DNA from: Nesterenkonia natronophila
GTDB lineage: Bacteria > Actinomycetota > Actinomycetes > Actinomycetales > Micrococcaceae
Assembly: GCF_003595215.1 (NCBI RefSeq)
Contig: NZ_QYZP01000003.1
Span: forward strand, 124,001 to 188,000
Direction: 5' to 3'
DNA: 64,000 nt
Shown here: positions 10,009 through 18,269 of the stretch, piece by piece
How positions within the stretch are numbered: the stretch's first letter is position 1
Layout of the letters: the number at the start of each line of letters is the position of its first letter
The notes under the pieces: model-generated
What the model was told of the DNA's origin: nothing
The model's database searches: none
The model's input: only the letters and a program-made list of their open reading frames with translations
Made by a program: the position numbers and the translations under genes

Positions 10009-10413
10009 ATGAGCACTGCCACACCAGACACAACTGAGTCCAACAACGGCGCCGAGCTCCGAGGTTCTGAGGTTGAGGGTTTCACTCCCCACAAGGTGGA
10101 GCTCTCGGAAACTGCCAGTCAGAAGGTTAAGTCTCTCCTGGAGCAGGAAGGACGGACTGATCTCCGACTGCGAGTCGCAGTGCAGCCTGGAGGCTGCAGC
10201 GGTCTGATTTACCAGCTCTACTTTGATGAGCGCACACTCGACGGTGATGCGCTCCGCGAGTTCGACGGCGTTGAAGTCGTAGTGGACAAAATGAGTGTGC
10301 CTTATCTAGAGGGAGCCTCGATCGACTTCGAGGACTCCATCTCCAAGCAGGGCTTCACCATTGACAACCCCAACGCCGGGGGCTCGTGCGCCTGCGGCGA
10401 CTCCTTCCACTGA
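10009..10413 (+). CDS. erpA: Iron-sulfur cluster insertion protein, HesB/IscA family
   Basis: A-type carrier that receives Fe-S clusters and delivers them to apoproteins. The 134 residues include a 25-residue disordered N-terminal tail and the conserved fold LSETASQKVKSLL ... VQPGGCSGLIYQL ... NPNAGGSCACGDSF. The three ligand cysteines are at 63, 127 and 129, the expected C-x63-C-x-C arrangement. A GGGAGA Shine-Dalgarno precedes the ATG. It sits just before the cytochrome oxidase genes and in the same cluster as the Rieske protein, so its position fits supply of clusters to the respiratory chain, though that link is inference. It ends with a good intrinsic hairpin. Confidence 0.93.
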   Translation: MSTATPDTTESNNGAELRGSEVEGFTPHKVELSETASQKVKSLLEQEGRTDLRLRVAVQPGGCSGLIYQLYFDERTLDGDALREFDGVEVVVDKMSVPYLEGASIDFEDSISKQGFTIDNPNAGGSCACGDSFH

Positions 10414-10428
10414 GAGCACCGCCTTCTA

Positions 10429-10441
10429 CTACGTAATGTAG
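10429..10441. promoter_or_regulatory. CTAC-N5-GTAG dyad after erpA
   Basis: A short inverted repeat (CTAC, 5 bases, GTAG) inside a larger imperfect palindrome spanning 10423-10444 (CTTCTAC/GTAGAAG). A second copy with identical spacing lies 102 bases downstream, before ctaC. It may be an operator for a BlaI/CopY-like repressor, whose sites share TAC/GTA half-sites, or chance. Confidence 0.3.
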
Positions 10442-10451
10442 AAGTCATATT

Positions 10452-10484
10452 GAAACCCGCGTCCCGCAGAGAGACGCGGGTTTC
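10452..10484 (+). terminator. Intrinsic terminator of erpA
   Basis: A perfect 12-bp stem (GAAACCCGCGTC/GACGCGGGTTTC) with a 9-base loop lies 38 bases after the erpA stop. The A-rich 5' arm pairs with TTTC at the 3' end, giving a short U tract within and after the stem. It separates erpA from ctaC. Confidence 0.85.
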
Positions 10485-10530
10485 TGCATGCCTGGAGGCA
10501 GGGGCGCGGTGTCTTGGTCCAGCGCCGGCT

Positions 10531-10543
10531 CTACAACTCGTAG
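10531..10543. promoter_or_regulatory. Second CTAC-N5-GTAG dyad, upstream of ctaC
   Basis: Same half-sites and spacing as the dyad after erpA, directly followed by GTAGTCTTAT. It lies 114 bases before the ctaC start, where the ctaC promoter would be expected. Function is unproven. Confidence 0.3.
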
Positions 10544-10657
10544 TAGTCTTATCTCCAGCGTAAAGATGTCGCTGATCACTGCCCTGTCAGCAGTGGTTGA
10601 GACCCAAGTGATAGTGCGCGAGTCACTCGCACACAACTGAAAGAGGAAGGGCCGTCT

Positions 10658-11551
10658 GTGAGTTCTTCGCAGAAACAAACCGGCAGCTTCAGCCGCACGG
10701 CGAAGTCGCTGGCCCTGGCTGGTGTGGCGCTTCTGGTGCTCACCGCATGTGCAGAGGATCACCCTGCACGCCGCGGCTGGCTGCCCGGTGAACGCGACAC
10801 CACGTCCAATACCGCGGAGGTGACCGATCTCTGGGTCAACTCGTGGATCGCTGCACTGGCTGTTGGCGTGGTGACCTGGGGACTGATGCTGTGGTGCATG
10901 GTGGCCTACCGCCGTCGCAAAGGTGAGACCGGTTATCCGCGCCAGCTGGCTTACAACATCCCGCTGGAGATCATGTACACCCTGGTTCCGCTAGTGATGG
11001 TCGGGGTCCTCTTCTTCTACACCGATCAGGTGCAGCGCTCCATCGATGAGCCTTATGAGGACCCGGACATGACTATCGAGGTCTACGGCAAACAATGGTC
11101 CTGGGACTGGAACTACACCTACACGTCGAATGATGGCACCGAATACGTGGTGCACGACACCGGTGTTCAAGCCCACCTCACGGGAGAGGAGGGAGTGCAG
11201 GAAACTCTGCCGACCATCTATCTGCCGGTCGATCACGACATCACCTTCGAACTCAAGTCCCGCGATGTCATCCACTCCTTCTGGGTCCCCGCCTTCCTCC
11301 AGAAGCGCGATATGGTCCCGGGGCGCACCACTTACATCTACCTCAACCCGCAGGAGACAGGCGTCTTCGACGGCAAGTGCGCAGAGCTTTGTGGTGAGTA
11401 CCACTCGGAGATGCTGTTCAATGTGGAGGTCGTGGACGAAAGTACCTTCACGGACTACCTCGACGGACTCGAAGAAGGCCACCTGGGTGACGAGTACAAC
11501 CGCAATCCTAATCTCCACGACTCCGACGTTCTGACCGGAGGGGACGACTGA
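10658..11551 (+). CDS. ctaC: Cytochrome c oxidase subunit II
   Basis: CuA-bearing subunit of the aa3 oxidase that accepts electrons for O2 reduction. A signal sequence ends in a lipobox LLVLTAC with Cys31, so the mature N-terminus is probably lipid-anchored outside. Two membrane helices follow (about residues 60-80 and 105-125), then a cupredoxin domain with [10 protein letters not shown] and the CuA ligands [12 protein letters not shown], Cys241, Cys245, His249 and Met252. At 297 residues it is normal for actinobacteria. The GTG start is preceded by AAGAGGAAGGG. It is followed after 2 bases by ctaD and then ctaF, one operon. In actinobacteria the electron donor is the diheme QcrC, encoded 5 kb downstream. 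Confidence 0.97.
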   Translation: MSSSQKQTGSFSRTAKSLALAGVALLVLTACAEDHPARRGWLPGERDTTSNTAEVTDLWVNSWIAALAVGVVTWGLMLWCMVAYRRRKGETGYPRQLAYNIPLEIMYTLVPLVMVGVLFFYTDQVQRSIDEPYEDPDMTIEVYGKQWSWDWNYTYTSNDGTEYVVHDTGVQAHLTGEEGVQETLPTIYLPVDHDITFELKSRDVIHSFWVPAFLQKRDMVPGRTTYIYLNPQETGVFDGKCAELCGEYHSEMLFNVEVVDESTFTDYLDGLEEGHLGDEYNRNPNLHDSDVLTGGDD

Positions 11552-11553
11552 TC

Positions 11554-13278
11554 ATGACCACTATGGAATACTCTTCCGACGACACACGCGAGGTCTCGCG
11601 GTCGGTCCCGGTCTCTAAGGGAAAGATCGTGGTCAGCTGGTTGACGACCACAGACCACAAGACCATCGGGTACATGTACCTGATCGCCTCTTTCATTTTC
11701 TTCTGCCTCGGCGGTGTGATGGCACTGATCATCCGCGCCGAACTCTTCGAACCAGGGATGCAGTTCCTGCAGACCAAGGAGCAGTACAACCAGCTGTTCA
11801 CCATGCACGGCACGGTGATGCTGCTGATGTTCGCGACCCCGCTCTTCGCCGGGTTCGCCAACGTCATCATGCCCCTTCAGATTGGCGCACCCGATGTGGC
11901 GTTCCCCCGTCTGAACGCGCTGGCCTTTTGGCTCTTCCTCTTCGGGTCAACAGTGGCGGTCGCTGGGTTCCTGACACCACAGGGAGCCGCCTCGTTCGGC
12001 TGGTTCGCATATGCTCCGCTGTCGGACACCACCTACTCACCGGGAGTGGGCGGTGACCTGTGGGTCTTTGGCTTGGCGCTGACTGGTTTCGGCACTATTG
12101 CCGGCGGTGTCAACTTCATCACCACCATCATCTGCATGCGAGCACCGGGTATGACGATGTGGCGGATGCCGATCTTCACCTGGAATACGTTGGTCACCTC
12201 CATTCTAGTGCTGATGGCGTTCCCGCCGCTGGCAGCTGCCCTGTTCGGCCTGGGACTGGACCGTAGGTTCGGCGGACACATATTTGACCCTGAATCTGGA
12301 GGCGCAATCCTCTGGCAGCACCTCTTCTGGTTCTTCGGTCACCCTGAGGTGTACATCATCGCCCTGCCGTTCTTCGGCATTATTTCTGAGATACTTCCGG
12401 TCTTCAGCCGGAAACCCATCTTTGGCTACAAAGGGCTGGTGTACGCGACCATCGCCATTGCCGCCCTCTCAGTCACCGTCTGGGCGCACCACATGTACGT
12501 GACCGGTGCAGTGATGCTCCCGTTCTTCGCCCTGATGACGATGCTCATCGCTGTGCCGACAGGTGTTAAGTTCTTCAACTGGATAGGCACCATGTGGCGT
12601 GGGTCGATCACGTTCGAAACGCCGATGCTCTGGAGCCTCGGCTTCCTGGTGACGTTCCTCTTCGGAGGACTGACTGGCGTGATCTTGGCCTCCCCGCCAC
12701 TGGACTTCCACCTCTCTGACACCTACTTCGTGGTGGCACACTTCCACTACGTCGTCTTCGGCACCGTTGTCTTCGCCATGTTCGCAGGCTTCTACTTCTG
12801 GTGGCCCAAGTGGACCGGCAAGATGCTCAACGAGCGCCTGGGGAAGATCAACTTCTGGATGCTCTTCATCGGCTTCCACGGCACCTTCATGATTCAGCAC
12901 TGGCTCGGTGTGTTGGGCATGCCCCGGCGTTATGCTGACTACATGGTCGAGGACGGTTTCACGGCCATGAACCAGTTCTCGACAGTGTTTTCCATGCTGC
13001 TTGGCGCATCCCTCATACCCTTCTTCTGGAATGTGTGGATTACCCATCGCAAGGGCAAGAAGGTTCTTGTCGATGACCCATGGGGCTTCGGAGGCTCCTT
13101 GGAGTGGGCGACCAGTTGCCCGCCACCGCGGCACAACTTCTACTCGCTGCCGCGAATTCGTTCAGAACGTCCCGCTCTGGATCTCCATCACCCGGAGCTC
13201 TCCGAACGGCACAGTGTCAGCACTCCGGCCGGCAAGGTCTTCGGACCAGCGGACCAGAAAGATAAGGCGGGTATCTGA
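11554..13278 (+). CDS. ctaD: Cytochrome c oxidase subunit I
   Basis: Catalytic core of the aa3 oxidase, holding heme a and the heme a3-CuB centre and pumping protons. It has twelve predicted membrane helices in 574 residues. Diagnostic motifs are [11 protein letters not shown] at the N-terminus, FTMHGTVM with a heme a His, [13 protein letters not shown] with the CuB His-Tyr crosslink region, WAHHMYVTG with two CuB His, and [10 protein letters not shown] with the heme a3 and heme a ligands near the end. The stop overlaps the ctaF start by one base (TGATG), implying coupled translation. The C-terminal 40 residues are hydrophilic and rich in His and Pro, as in related actinobacterial proteins. 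Confidence 0.98.
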   Translation: MTTMEYSSDDTREVSRSVPVSKGKIVVSWLTTTDHKTIGYMYLIASFIFFCLGGVMALIIRAELFEPGMQFLQTKEQYNQLFTMHGTVMLLMFATPLFAGFANVIMPLQIGAPDVAFPRLNALAFWLFLFGSTVAVAGFLTPQGAASFGWFAYAPLSDTTYSPGVGGDLWVFGLALTGFGTIAGGVNFITTIICMRAPGMTMWRMPIFTWNTLVTSILVLMAFPPLAAALFGLGLDRRFGGHIFDPESGGAILWQHLFWFFGHPEVYIIALPFFGIISEILPVFSRKPIFGYKGLVYATIAIAALSVTVWAHHMYVTGAVMLPFFALMTMLIAVPTGVKFFNWIGTMWRGSITFETPMLWSLGFLVTFLFGGLTGVILASPPLDFHLSDTYFVVAHFHYVVFGTVVFAMFAGFYFWWPKWTGKMLNERLGKINFWMLFIGFHGTFMIQHWLGVLGMPRRYADYMVEDGFTAMNQFSTVFSMLLGASLIPFFWNVWITHRKGKKVLVDDPWGFGGSLEWATSCPPPRHNFYSLPRIRSERPALDLHHPELSERHSVSTPAGKVFGPADQKDKAGI

Positions 13279-13679
13279 TGAAGACCAACGTCGTGATCTT
13301 TGGTGGGATCGGGCTTTTCTGCCTCGTCGTAGCCTTCATCTACGGATTCCTCACGGGATTCGGCGAGCTGGCCGGTTTCCCCCTGCTCCTGCTGACGGCA
13401 GGGCTCGGGTTCATGCTCTGGTTCTACCTGCGGTCGGCGGGCAAGCACCATGGGCCTATGGACAGCGACAATCCTGAGGGTGAAGTGGCACAAATGGCCG
13501 GCAATTACGGCGACTTCTTCCCGTGGAGCTGGTGGCCCCTGGGGCTCGGCTTCAGTCTGGCCTTCCTGTTCTTCGGCCTCGCAATCGACTGGTGGGTCTT
13601 CCTGCTGGCATGCATCCCGGCACTCTTCTTCGTCACTGGCTGGGTCATGGAAGGAAACCGGAAGACCTACGCTCACTGA
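13278..13679 (+). CDS. ctaF: Actinobacterial cytochrome c oxidase subunit IV
   Basis: Small integral subunit of the actinobacterial bcc-aa3 supercomplex with no clear homologue outside the phylum. The 133 residues hold four hydrophobic segments: two at the N-terminus (VVIFGGIGLFCLVVAFIYG; FPLLLLTAGLGFMLWF), a hydrophilic loop containing MAGNYGDFFPWSWWPL, then two more helices. It starts within the ctaD stop codon, completing ctaC-ctaD-ctaF. A long hairpin follows, which probably ends or stabilises this transcript. Confidence 0.93.
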   Translation: MKTNVVIFGGIGLFCLVVAFIYGFLTGFGELAGFPLLLLTAGLGFMLWFYLRSAGKHHGPMDSDNPEGEVAQMAGNYGDFFPWSWWPLGLGFSLAFLFFGLAIDWWVFLLACIPALFFVTGWVMEGNRKTYAH

Positions 13680-13686
13680 CAAGCTG

Positions 13687-13719
13687 ACGATTGAGAGGGA
13701 ATAGTTCCCTGTCAATCGT
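13687..13719 (+). terminator. Long hairpin after ctaF
   Basis: Two stem blocks, ACGATTGA/TCAATCGT and AGGGAA/TTCCCT, are stacked around a single G-G mismatch and close a 3-base loop, giving 14 paired bases. It begins 8 bases after the ctaF stop. No T tract follows, so it may act as a transcript end stabiliser or a non-canonical terminator before def. Confidence 0.6.
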
Positions 13720-13746
13720 GCCTGTCCACCGAGAGGAATTGGCCGC

Positions 13747-14358
13747 ATGGCGGTACGCCCCATTGTGATTCACGGTGAGCCGGTTCTCCATCGTCGGGCT
13801 GAGCCGGTGCGCACCATTGATCAAGATATTCATCGGCTGATTGCTGACATGGATGAGACTCTTGAGGCTTCCCGCGGAGTAGGCTTGGCCGCCCCACAGA
13901 TCGGGGTCAGTCTGCGCATCTTCCACTGGAAGTACCCGGACACCGGCGATGTCCCCCAGCAGGGGGTGCTCATCAATCCCAGTCTTCGTCTCATTGGGCG
14001 CATTTCGCAGGAAGCTCCGGATCCCGATGAGGAGGTGGAGGGGTGCCTGTCCGCTCCTGGATACAGTTTCCCGCTGAAGCGCAGCGACCATGTGGAGATC
14101 TCCGGTCTCGACCCACGCGGTGAGTCCATGAAGTTCGAGGCGACCGGTTGGTTCGCTCGCATCCTCCAGCACGAGTACGACCACCTGGACGGTTACCTCT
14201 ACGTCAATCGCCTGCGCGAACGTTACGCAAAGAAGTGGAAGAAGGTCGTCAAGCGCGAAGGATGGAACGTGCCGGGCCACTCTTGGCTCCCAGGTGTCGA
14301 TCCCGATCCCTTCGGGCACGACGATGACGGTCCCGGAAGTCCTGAGAGCGCTGCCTGA
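13747..14358 (+). CDS. def: Peptide deformylase
   Basis: Metalloenzyme that removes the formyl group from the N-terminal Met of new proteins. All three type I motifs are present: GVGLAAPQ (residues 45-51), EGCLS with metal ligand Cys100, and QHEYDHLDG with His142, Glu143 and His146. The length of 203 residues includes a C-terminal tail rich in Asp, Gly and Pro. GAGAGGA precedes the ATG. Unlike many genomes where def sits beside fmt and priA, here it stands alone between ctaF and trpD, while the priA locus of this window has no fmt next to it. Confidence 0.97.
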   Translation: MAVRPIVIHGEPVLHRRAEPVRTIDQDIHRLIADMDETLEASRGVGLAAPQIGVSLRIFHWKYPDTGDVPQQGVLINPSLRLIGRISQEAPDPDEEVEGCLSAPGYSFPLKRSDHVEISGLDPRGESMKFEATGWFARILQHEYDHLDGYLYVNRLRERYAKKWKKVVKREGWNVPGHSWLPGVDPDPFGHDDDGPGSPESAA

Positions 14359-14364
14359 ATGAAC

Positions 14365-15405
14365 TTAGGTCTGTGAGAACGCCACCCACTCGTGCAGGAC
14401 TTTGGCGGCTGCGCCTGAGTCGATGGACTCTGCAGCCCGCTCCATGTGTGACCTGAGCCTGCTCACCAGGTCATCCTCGGCCGACTCATCGAACGCAGCC
14501 AGTCCCGCTGCCGCATTGAGCACTACGGCGTCGCGGACGGGGCCGTGCGCGCCGTCAAGCACCTCGCGAACAATCTGGGCGTTGTGCTGTGCCCCGCCGC
14601 CCTGCAGATCTGAGACGGCGCTGCGAGCAAGACCGACATCCTCCGGGCGCAACTCTGAGTGCGTGATCGAGCCATCCCGCACCTCCCAGATGTCAGTTGC
14701 CGCCGAAGTCGTGATCTTGTCTCGACCGTCCTGTCCACGGAAGACCAGCGCACGGGTGCCTCTGGCTGCTAGCGATTGCGCCATCTGCGGGGCAAGAGTG
14801 TCGCTCGCGCAACCAAGAGCCTGTGCTGTGGGACGTGCCGGGTTAGAGATGGGACCCAAGAAGTTGAACACTGTGCGAATGCCCAGGGACTTGCGCGTAC
14901 CCATGACATGGCGCATCGCGGGGTGAAATTTCTGGGCGAAGAGAAACGTGATTCCCAACGCCTCGGCAGCAGCTGCGACTCGCTGTGTCGAGACATCCAG
15001 ATTCACGCCCAGGGCCTCAATCACGTCTGCAGCTCCAGCTGTGGTGGAGGCCCCACGATTGCCGTGCTTGATGACCTTCGCTCCGGCGCCGACCGCCACC
15101 AGAGAGCTCATCGTGGAGATATTGACGGTTCCCAGTCGATCCCCGCCGGTGCCCACGATGTCCAGGGTAGGCCCCTCGACAGAGATCTGAACGGCCCTGT
15201 TCATCATGGACTCAGAAAGCCCCAAGAGCTCTGCCCCGCTCTCGCCCTTGGCACGCAGCGCCACCAAGAACCCGGCGATCCGAGTGTCATCGAGTTCACC
15301 GCTCATGAGGTGGTCCATGGCCCACGCGGCGGTCTCCGAAGTAAGGTCATTGCCCGCTAACAGAGTCTCCAGAAGTTCCGGCCAGGTCATGTGCTCAACA
15401 GTCAT
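14365..15405 (-). CDS. trpD: Anthranilate phosphoribosyltransferase
   Basis: Second step of the tryptophan branch: transfers phosphoribosyl from PRPP to anthranilate. The 346-residue protein shows the PRPP-binding GTGGD, NISTMSS, and KHGNRGASTTAGAADVIEALG, close to the family's KHGNRxxSSxxGSADVLEALG, followed by FNFLGPISNPARP. The ATG was chosen because it gives the usual MTVEHMTWPELL-like start; on the minus strand a TATTGT box ends 7 bases before it, so the mRNA may be leaderless. It is isolated from other trp genes, converges on def with 6 bases between stops, and is divergent from ctaE, an arrangement common in Arthrobacter relatives. Confidence 0.95.
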   Translation of the reverse strand: MTVEHMTWPELLETLLAGNDLTSETAAWAMDHLMSGELDDTRIAGFLVALRAKGESGAELLGLSESMMNRAVQISVEGPTLDIVGTGGDRLGTVNISTMSSLVAVGAGAKVIKHGNRGASTTAGAADVIEALGVNLDVSTQRVAAAAEALGITFLFAQKFHPAMRHVMGTRKSLGIRTVFNFLGPISNPARPTAQALGCASDTLAPQMAQSLAARGTRALVFRGQDGRDKITTSAATDIWEVRDGSITHSELRPEDVGLARSAVSDLQGGGAQHNAQIVREVLDGAHGPVRDAVVLNAAAGLAAFDESAEDDLVSRLRSHMERAAESIDSGAAAKVLHEWVAFSQT

Positions 15406-15596
15406 ATGCACCACAATAGCTAGGTCTCGAGCTCCGGGTTTCAGTCGTATTTCGACACGCTGTAGAAATATTTGCGAAACTTTCACCGCTCCTGTTCACC
15501 TCCGATCCCAGGAATCACGCGGGAACAGCAGAATTCCAAGCATGACCGCGTACGCCACACCATCGGTGCCGCATGCGAACGGCGACAATTTCAGTC

Positions 15597-15602
15597 CATA
15601 AT
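15597..15602 (+). promoter_or_regulatory. -10 box for a leaderless ctaE transcript
   Basis: CATAAT ends 6 bases before the GTG start of ctaE, placing the expected transcription start on the start codon itself. No clear -35 is visible. The 203 bases between trpD and ctaE hold no other supported feature. Confidence 0.5.
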
Positions 15603-15608
15603 GGGTCT

Positions 15609-16256
15609 GTGACGTCTGCAACCCAAGCCCCCGCCGCGCCGGTAAGAACTCTGCCGAACCGCCCAAACATGGTCTCCGTGGGAACCATGGTGTGGCTGAC
15701 CAGTGAGCTCATGTTCTTTGCTGGCCTCTTCGCCATGTTCTTCACCCTGCGCTCCAGCCAGCCCGCGATGTGGGCTGAATACAGTGGGCGCCTGGACATT
15801 TTCCTGGCCACGATCATCACCGTCATCCTGGTCGCGAGCTCTGTGACAGCGCAGTTCGGCGTCTTCGCCGCTGAACGCCACCAGCCTCGCCGCACCGGTG
15901 GTGCTCTGAGCATGAAGTCTTGGGGCATGGTCGAGTGGTACATCTTGTCCTTCCTGATGGGTTCCATCTTCATCGCTGGTCAGTCCTACGAGTTCGCTGT
16001 GCTTGTCTCGCACGGGGTCTCGATTCAGACCAATGCTTTCGGCTCAGCCTTCTACATCACCACCGGCTTCCACGGCCTGCACGTCCTGGGGGGCCTGTTC
16101 GCGTTCCTTTACGTGATCGCGCGGGCGTACTTCAGTGTGAAGTTCACCCACAAGGAAGCTGCAGCCGCAGTTGTCGTCTCCTACTACTGGCACTTTGTTG
16201 ATGTCGTCTGGATTGCTCTGTTCGGCGTCGTCTACATCCTCCCGCTCCTGGTCTGA
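15609..16256 (+). CDS. ctaE: Cytochrome c oxidase subunit III
   Basis: Integral subunit of the aa3 oxidase that stabilises the catalytic core and proton uptake. The 215 residues form the five-helix actinobacterial type: NRPNMVSVGTMVWLTSELMFF (helix 1 entry), a second helix region, then MVEWYILSFLMGSIF, TTGFHGLHVLGGLFAF with conserved His, and YYWHFVDVVWIALFGVVYI at the end, all typical of the family. The GTG start was preferred over an ATG 12 codons upstream because it lies 6 bases after a CATAAT -10 box and matches the usual N-terminus. It heads the ctaE-qcrC-qcrA-qcrB block, the standard actinobacterial order. Confidence 0.96.
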   Translation: MTSATQAPAAPVRTLPNRPNMVSVGTMVWLTSELMFFAGLFAMFFTLRSSQPAMWAEYSGRLDIFLATIITVILVASSVTAQFGVFAAERHQPRRTGGALSMKSWGMVEWYILSFLMGSIFIAGQSYEFAVLVSHGVSIQTNAFGSAFYITTGFHGLHVLGGLFAFLYVIARAYFSVKFTHKEAAAAVVVSYYWHFVDVVWIALFGVVYILPLLV

Positions 16257-16316
16257 CCTGCCTGTGGGACACCCAAGTCTTTTGAATCGCACCGAGAAGA
16301 AAAGGAACCGGCTGAA

Positions 16317-17114
16317 GTGAAGGCACTCTCTCAGAAGCGCCGCCACCCGTTCGCGTTCGTGGCGCTGCTCCTCCTTGGCCTGCTGCTCACAGGCGGGCTC
16401 TACGCCGCCGCAACAACGGTGAACCAGGCCCAGGCATCCAACACCCCCGACGGTTTCAGCTCGGAGCAGGTAGAGGAGGGCGAACGGCTCTTCGTCGCCA
16501 ACTGTGCCTCCTGCCACGGCATGAACGCCGAGGGCTCAGACGCCGGACCATCGTTGGTGGGCGTCGGTGCGGCCTCCGTCGAGTTCCAGGTCGGAACAGG
16601 GCGCATGCCTATGCAGATGCAAGGCCCGCAGGCTCAGCAGAAGCCGCCGCAGTTCAATGAGGAGCAGACCTCGCAGCTGGCAGCATATGTGGCGTCACTG
16701 GGAGCCGGACCCGGGATTCCCGATGACGAATGGCTCGACGTCGACCAAGGAGACCCGGCACGCGGTGGGGAGCTCTTCCGCATCAACTGCGCAATGTGTC
16801 ACAACGCAGCAGGTGCCGGAGGTGCGCTCACCGAAGGCAAGTATGCACCCAGCCTGCACGGGGTGGACGAGGTCCACATCTACACTGCTATGACCACCGG
16901 CCCGCAGAACATGCCGGTATTCAACGATGCCAACATCCCGCCCGAGGATAAGCGAGACATCATCGCGTTCCTCAAGACCTATGAGCAGCAGGGTTCACCG
17001 GGAGGCTTCTCTCTCGGCTTCCTGGGGCCTGTGTCTGAAGGCCTGCTCATCTGGACCCTTGGTCTAGCCCTCCTCATCGGCTCCATGGTCTGGCTGACCT
17101 CACGGTCCTCCTAG
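16317..17114 (+). CDS. qcrC: Diheme cytochrome c of the bc complex
   Basis: Cytochrome cc subunit that shuttles electrons from the Rieske protein to CuA of the oxidase inside one supercomplex, replacing soluble cytochrome c. An N-terminal membrane anchor (VALLLLGLLLTGGLYAAA) precedes two c-type heme modules: CASCH at 63-67 and CAMCH at 158-162, with GRMPM and QNMPVF supplying probable axial Met ligands. A C-terminal helix (LLIWTLGLALLIGSMVWL) anchors the other end. The 265 residues are normal. The GTG start follows AAAAGGAA by about 8 bases. Confidence 0.97.
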   Translation: MKALSQKRRHPFAFVALLLLGLLLTGGLYAAATTVNQAQASNTPDGFSSEQVEEGERLFVANCASCHGMNAEGSDAGPSLVGVGAASVEFQVGTGRMPMQMQGPQAQQKPPQFNEEQTSQLAAYVASLGAGPGIPDDEWLDVDQGDPARGGELFRINCAMCHNAAGAGGALTEGKYAPSLHGVDEVHIYTAMTTGPQNMPVFNDANIPPEDKRDIIAFLKTYEQQGSPGGFSLGFLGPVSEGLLIWTLGLALLIGSMVWLTSRSS

Positions 17115-17174
17115 GTCATAGATCCACACAAGCACCCATACCGCACTTGAGACACAGCAAAGGACGAAAACCAT

Positions 17175-18269
17175 ATGGCCGAGCACGGTAACGGTGATTC
17201 AACCGCCGTCGTCAAAGCCGGTGAAGGGGCGTCGAACGGCTATGCCATCGACAACCCAGGTTTGCCGCCGCACCGACCTCGTTTGGCCGATGTCGACGAG
17301 AAAGCCGCTAAGCGCAGTGAGCGCCAGGTCGCCGCACTGTTTATCGTCTCCATCATCGGCACCCTCATGTTCTTCGTCGGATATTTCGCCATCGCGAGAA
17401 TGGACCAGTTCGACGACTACTTTGAGGGCATGAGCGCCTTGCGCGTGCAGAACACCTTGATCGGTGTCGGCACAGCGTTGGCGATGCTCGGCATCGGTCT
17501 GGGAATCGTCCACTGGGCCAAGACGCTGATGCCGGATCACGAGGTGACTGAGGCGAGGAAGCCGCTGCGCACCGAAGCTGACCGTGCTGAGGCGGAGAAG
17601 ATCGTCACCGACGTCGTTGAGGAGACTCAGATTAAACGACGTCCACTGTTGCGCAACACCATGATTGCGGCAGCTCTGCTGGCACCGCTGCCGGCGGTCG
17701 TGGTGTTCCGTGACCTGGATCGCACTGCCGATTTCGGGGTTGAGCGGATGCGACACTCCCTCTGGGACGAAGGCGTACGCCTGGTCAGGGACCCTACGGG
17801 GACTCCCATCCGGGCGGCGGACCTAACTATCGGCTCGGCGATGCACGTGATTCCTGAGAATCTCCGTGAGGTCTCAGGACACGGTGATCGGCTGGCCGAG
17901 AAGGCAAAAGCCGTGGTTCTTATCATGCGGCTGAACCCTGATGACCTTCACGAGCCGACCCCCGGGCGGGAAAACTGGAGCCACGAAGGCATCATCGCCT
18001 GTTCCAAGGTGTGCACCCACGTGGGTTGCCCCGTGGCCCTGTATGAGCGGCACACCCACCACCTGCTGTGCCCCTGCCACCAATCCACTTTCGACGCTTC
18101 CGAAGAATTCAAGGTGACCTTCGGACCCGCTGGTCGTGCGCTGCCTCAGTTGCCGATCACTGTTGATGATGAAGGCTTCCTCATCGCCCGCAGCGACTTC
18201 ACCGAACCTGTCGGGCCGACCTACTGGGAGCGCGGCCACACTGACCCGGAAGGTGACTTTCCAGCATGA
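17175..18269 (+). CDS. qcrA: Rieske iron-sulfur subunit of the bc complex
   Basis: Carries the high-potential 2Fe-2S cluster that takes an electron from menaquinol. The actinobacterial form is long, here 364 residues, with three membrane helices (near 57-75, 93-112 and 157-175) instead of one. The Rieske box is CTHVGC with cluster ligands Cys280 and His282, and CPCHQSTFD with ligands Cys299 and His302; Cys285 and Cys301 are placed to form the conserved disulfide. AGGACGAAAACC precedes the ATG. The stop overlaps the qcrB start (ATGA). Confidence 0.97.
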   Translation: MAEHGNGDSTAVVKAGEGASNGYAIDNPGLPPHRPRLADVDEKAAKRSERQVAALFIVSIIGTLMFFVGYFAIARMDQFDDYFEGMSALRVQNTLIGVGTALAMLGIGLGIVHWAKTLMPDHEVTEARKPLRTEADRAEAEKIVTDVVEETQIKRRPLLRNTMIAAALLAPLPAVVVFRDLDRTADFGVERMRHSLWDEGVRLVRDPTGTPIRAADLTIGSAMHVIPENLREVSGHGDRLAEKAKAVVLIMRLNPDDLHEPTPGRENWSHEGIIACSKVCTHVGCPVALYERHTHHLLCPCHQSTFDASEEFKVTFGPAGRALPQLPITVDDEGFLIARSDFTEPVGPTYWERGHTDPEGDFPA

